The notes under the pieces were generated by a model. It made no database searches and was not told where the DNA came from. It saw only the letters and a list, made by a program, of their open reading frames with translations. 55,591 nt of DNA, from positions 1 through 55,591 of the forward strand of contig CALAMO010000021.1 of NCBI GenBank assembly GCA_937925855.1, in the 5' to 3' direction. Shown in pieces: positions 54,724 through 55,591 of the stretch. This DNA comes from an uncultured Thiotrichaceae bacterium. GTDB taxonomy: Bacteria > Pseudomonadota > Gammaproteobacteria > Thiotrichales > Thiotrichaceae. Made by a program: the position numbers and the translations under genes. How positions within the stretch are numbered: position 1 is the stretch's first letter; the number at the start of each line of letters is the position of its first letter.

Positions 54724-55584
54724 TCACGCCAACGGCTGAATCGGAATATAACGCTCCGGTCTAGCAGCAGGCGCTATCGCGGGCGCCCAGGCATGTCCAT
54801 AGATCACTTCATACGTCGCCGGATACTGGCCATCGGCCTGCTGGAAATGCTCATACGCCTGATAGAAAGCACGCAGCCGCTGCTTGCCAGTCAGGCCTCG
54901 GTTACGCCCCGCCGTTGCATTATTCGCACCAATCCCCTTCAGATCACGCAGCAAATCTTTCACCTCGCGATACGTCAGTGTAATCACTTCCATATCGACC
55001 ACCGGGTCACGAAAACCGGCCTGCAACAGCGCATCCCCCACGTCATGCATGTCGATAAAACGACTGGTATGGCTATAGCCATCGACCTGTCCCCAGCTGG
55101 CGCGCAGTTCCTTAAGAGTGTCCGGGCCGAGCGTGCTGAACAGTAATAGACCCTCAGGTCGCAGCGTGCGCGCCAGCTCCGCGCAAACGGCGGGCAAGTC
55201 ATTGCACCACTGGAGCATTAGGTTCGACAGCAGCATATCGACGCTGCTAGTACGCAGCGGCAGCTGCGCCACATCCGCACAGACACCAGACACGGGTCGC
55301 AGCCAGCTGCCTTGGCTGCGGGTTTTCTGCACCATCCCTAACGCCAGATCAAGGCCGGTAATATGCGCCTTGCGGTATTTTTTCAGCAGAGCCTGCGTTA
55401 TTTTTCCGGTACCACAGCCCAAATCAACAACCTGCTGCGGTTGCATACGAATCAGTTCCAGCCGCTCCAACAGACGCTGCCCGACCTCACGCTGTAAAAA
55501 TGCAGCATCGTCATAAGATTTAACCGCACGCTCAAAGCCCAAACGGGTTTTTGCGGTATCCAGTTGAAAAGGATCATTTGTCAT
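54724..55584 (-). CDS. bioC: Malonyl-ACP O-methyltransferase
   Basis: A 286-residue SAM-dependent methyltransferase. The SAM-binding motif I is VVDLGCGTGKITQALL (about 52-67), the acidic motif II follows in ITGLDLALGM, and SNLMLQWCNDL with LLFSTLGPDTLKELR are typical of BioC. BioC methylates malonyl-ACP so it can enter fatty acid synthesis and form the pimeloyl chain of biotin. Its start is only seven bases from the window edge, so its neighbours (bioF, bioH and others) are not visible. Confidence 0.92.
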   Translation of the reverse strand: MTNDPFQLDTAKTRLGFERAVKSYDDAAFLQREVGQRLLERLELIRMQPQQVVDLGCGTGKITQALLKKYRKAHITGLDLALGMVQKTRSQGSWLRPVSGVCADVAQLPLRTSSVDMLLSNLMLQWCNDLPAVCAELARTLRPEGLLLFSTLGPDTLKELRASWGQVDGYSHTSRFIDMHDVGDALLQAGFRDPVVDMEVITLTYREVKDLLRDLKGIGANNATAGRNRGLTGKQRLRAFYQAYEHFQQADGQYPATYEVIYGHAWAPAIAPAARPERYIPIQPLA

Positions 55585-55591
55585 GGGGTAT

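Noticed and set aside
1-55591. CRISPR arrays, rRNA genes, insertion sequences or prophage genes
   Set aside because: No spaced direct-repeat array, rRNA motif, transposase or phage structural gene is visible. The 15-bp tandem repeats have no spacers and are not CRISPR.

Overview
This window is a chromosomal segment of a gammaproteobacterium. GlpR, PanB/PanC, RdgC, ParC, HtpX, MltA, MltB-type transglycosylase, aconitase B, type II citrate synthase, YaaA and BioC all read as gammaproteobacterial forms, and genes are mostly moderate-to-high GC. A W/Mo aldehyde:ferredoxin oxidoreductase, cobalamin assembly genes, DUF1800/DUF1501 proteins and HupE-like proteins would suit a marine or sulfur-cycle gammaproteobacterium such as a member of Thiotrichales. 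The genus is a guess from gene content only.

Layout. 1-7240: a PuuB-like FAD oxidoreductase, a GlpR-type regulator, panB-panC, tRNA-Ser(UGA), a SpeB-like ureohydrolase and a secreted beta-propeller protein. 7690-10622: a compact gntR-trpB-trpA operon with a near-perfect palindromic operator at its promoter. 10819-17210: a GcvA-like LysR regulator, rdgC, a DUF1800-DUF1501 pair and a lipoprotein MltB-type transglycosylase with a long Gln-rich coil. 17847-23254: moaD-AOR, htpX, parC. 23432-28411: VanZ-like protein, MFS carrier, cobC, cbiB and a His-rich cbiX. 28438-33185: D-amino-acid transaminase, a thioesterase, a COG4255-like protein, a DUF1007/HupE-like pair and yaaA. 33492-37478: rhlE, yaiI, DUF1127, a LysR regulator and hupE.

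37479-41656 is an accessory island. It holds a rearranged remnant of a toxin-antitoxin locus, a vapBC pair on the minus strand, the intact parent vapBC pair on the plus strand, a Uma2-family gene, an MntA-type nucleotidyltransferase followed by a truncated hepT, and a very AT-rich gene for a three-helix membrane protein of unknown function.

41709-50686 is a minus-strand TCA-cycle cluster transcribed sucB-lpd-sucC-sucD-gltA-acnB, with no sucA (2-oxoglutarate dehydrogenase E1) beside it. 51165-55584: a DUF2058 protein, mltA, a SulP anion transporter and bioC.

No complete novel multi-gene system is demonstrable from sequence alone. The strongest leads are the GntR-controlled trpBA unit, the rearranged toxin-antitoxin island with its orphan AT-rich membrane protein, a 100-nt inverted-repeat element downstream of moaD, and degenerate 15-bp tandem repeats in at least three intergenic gaps.
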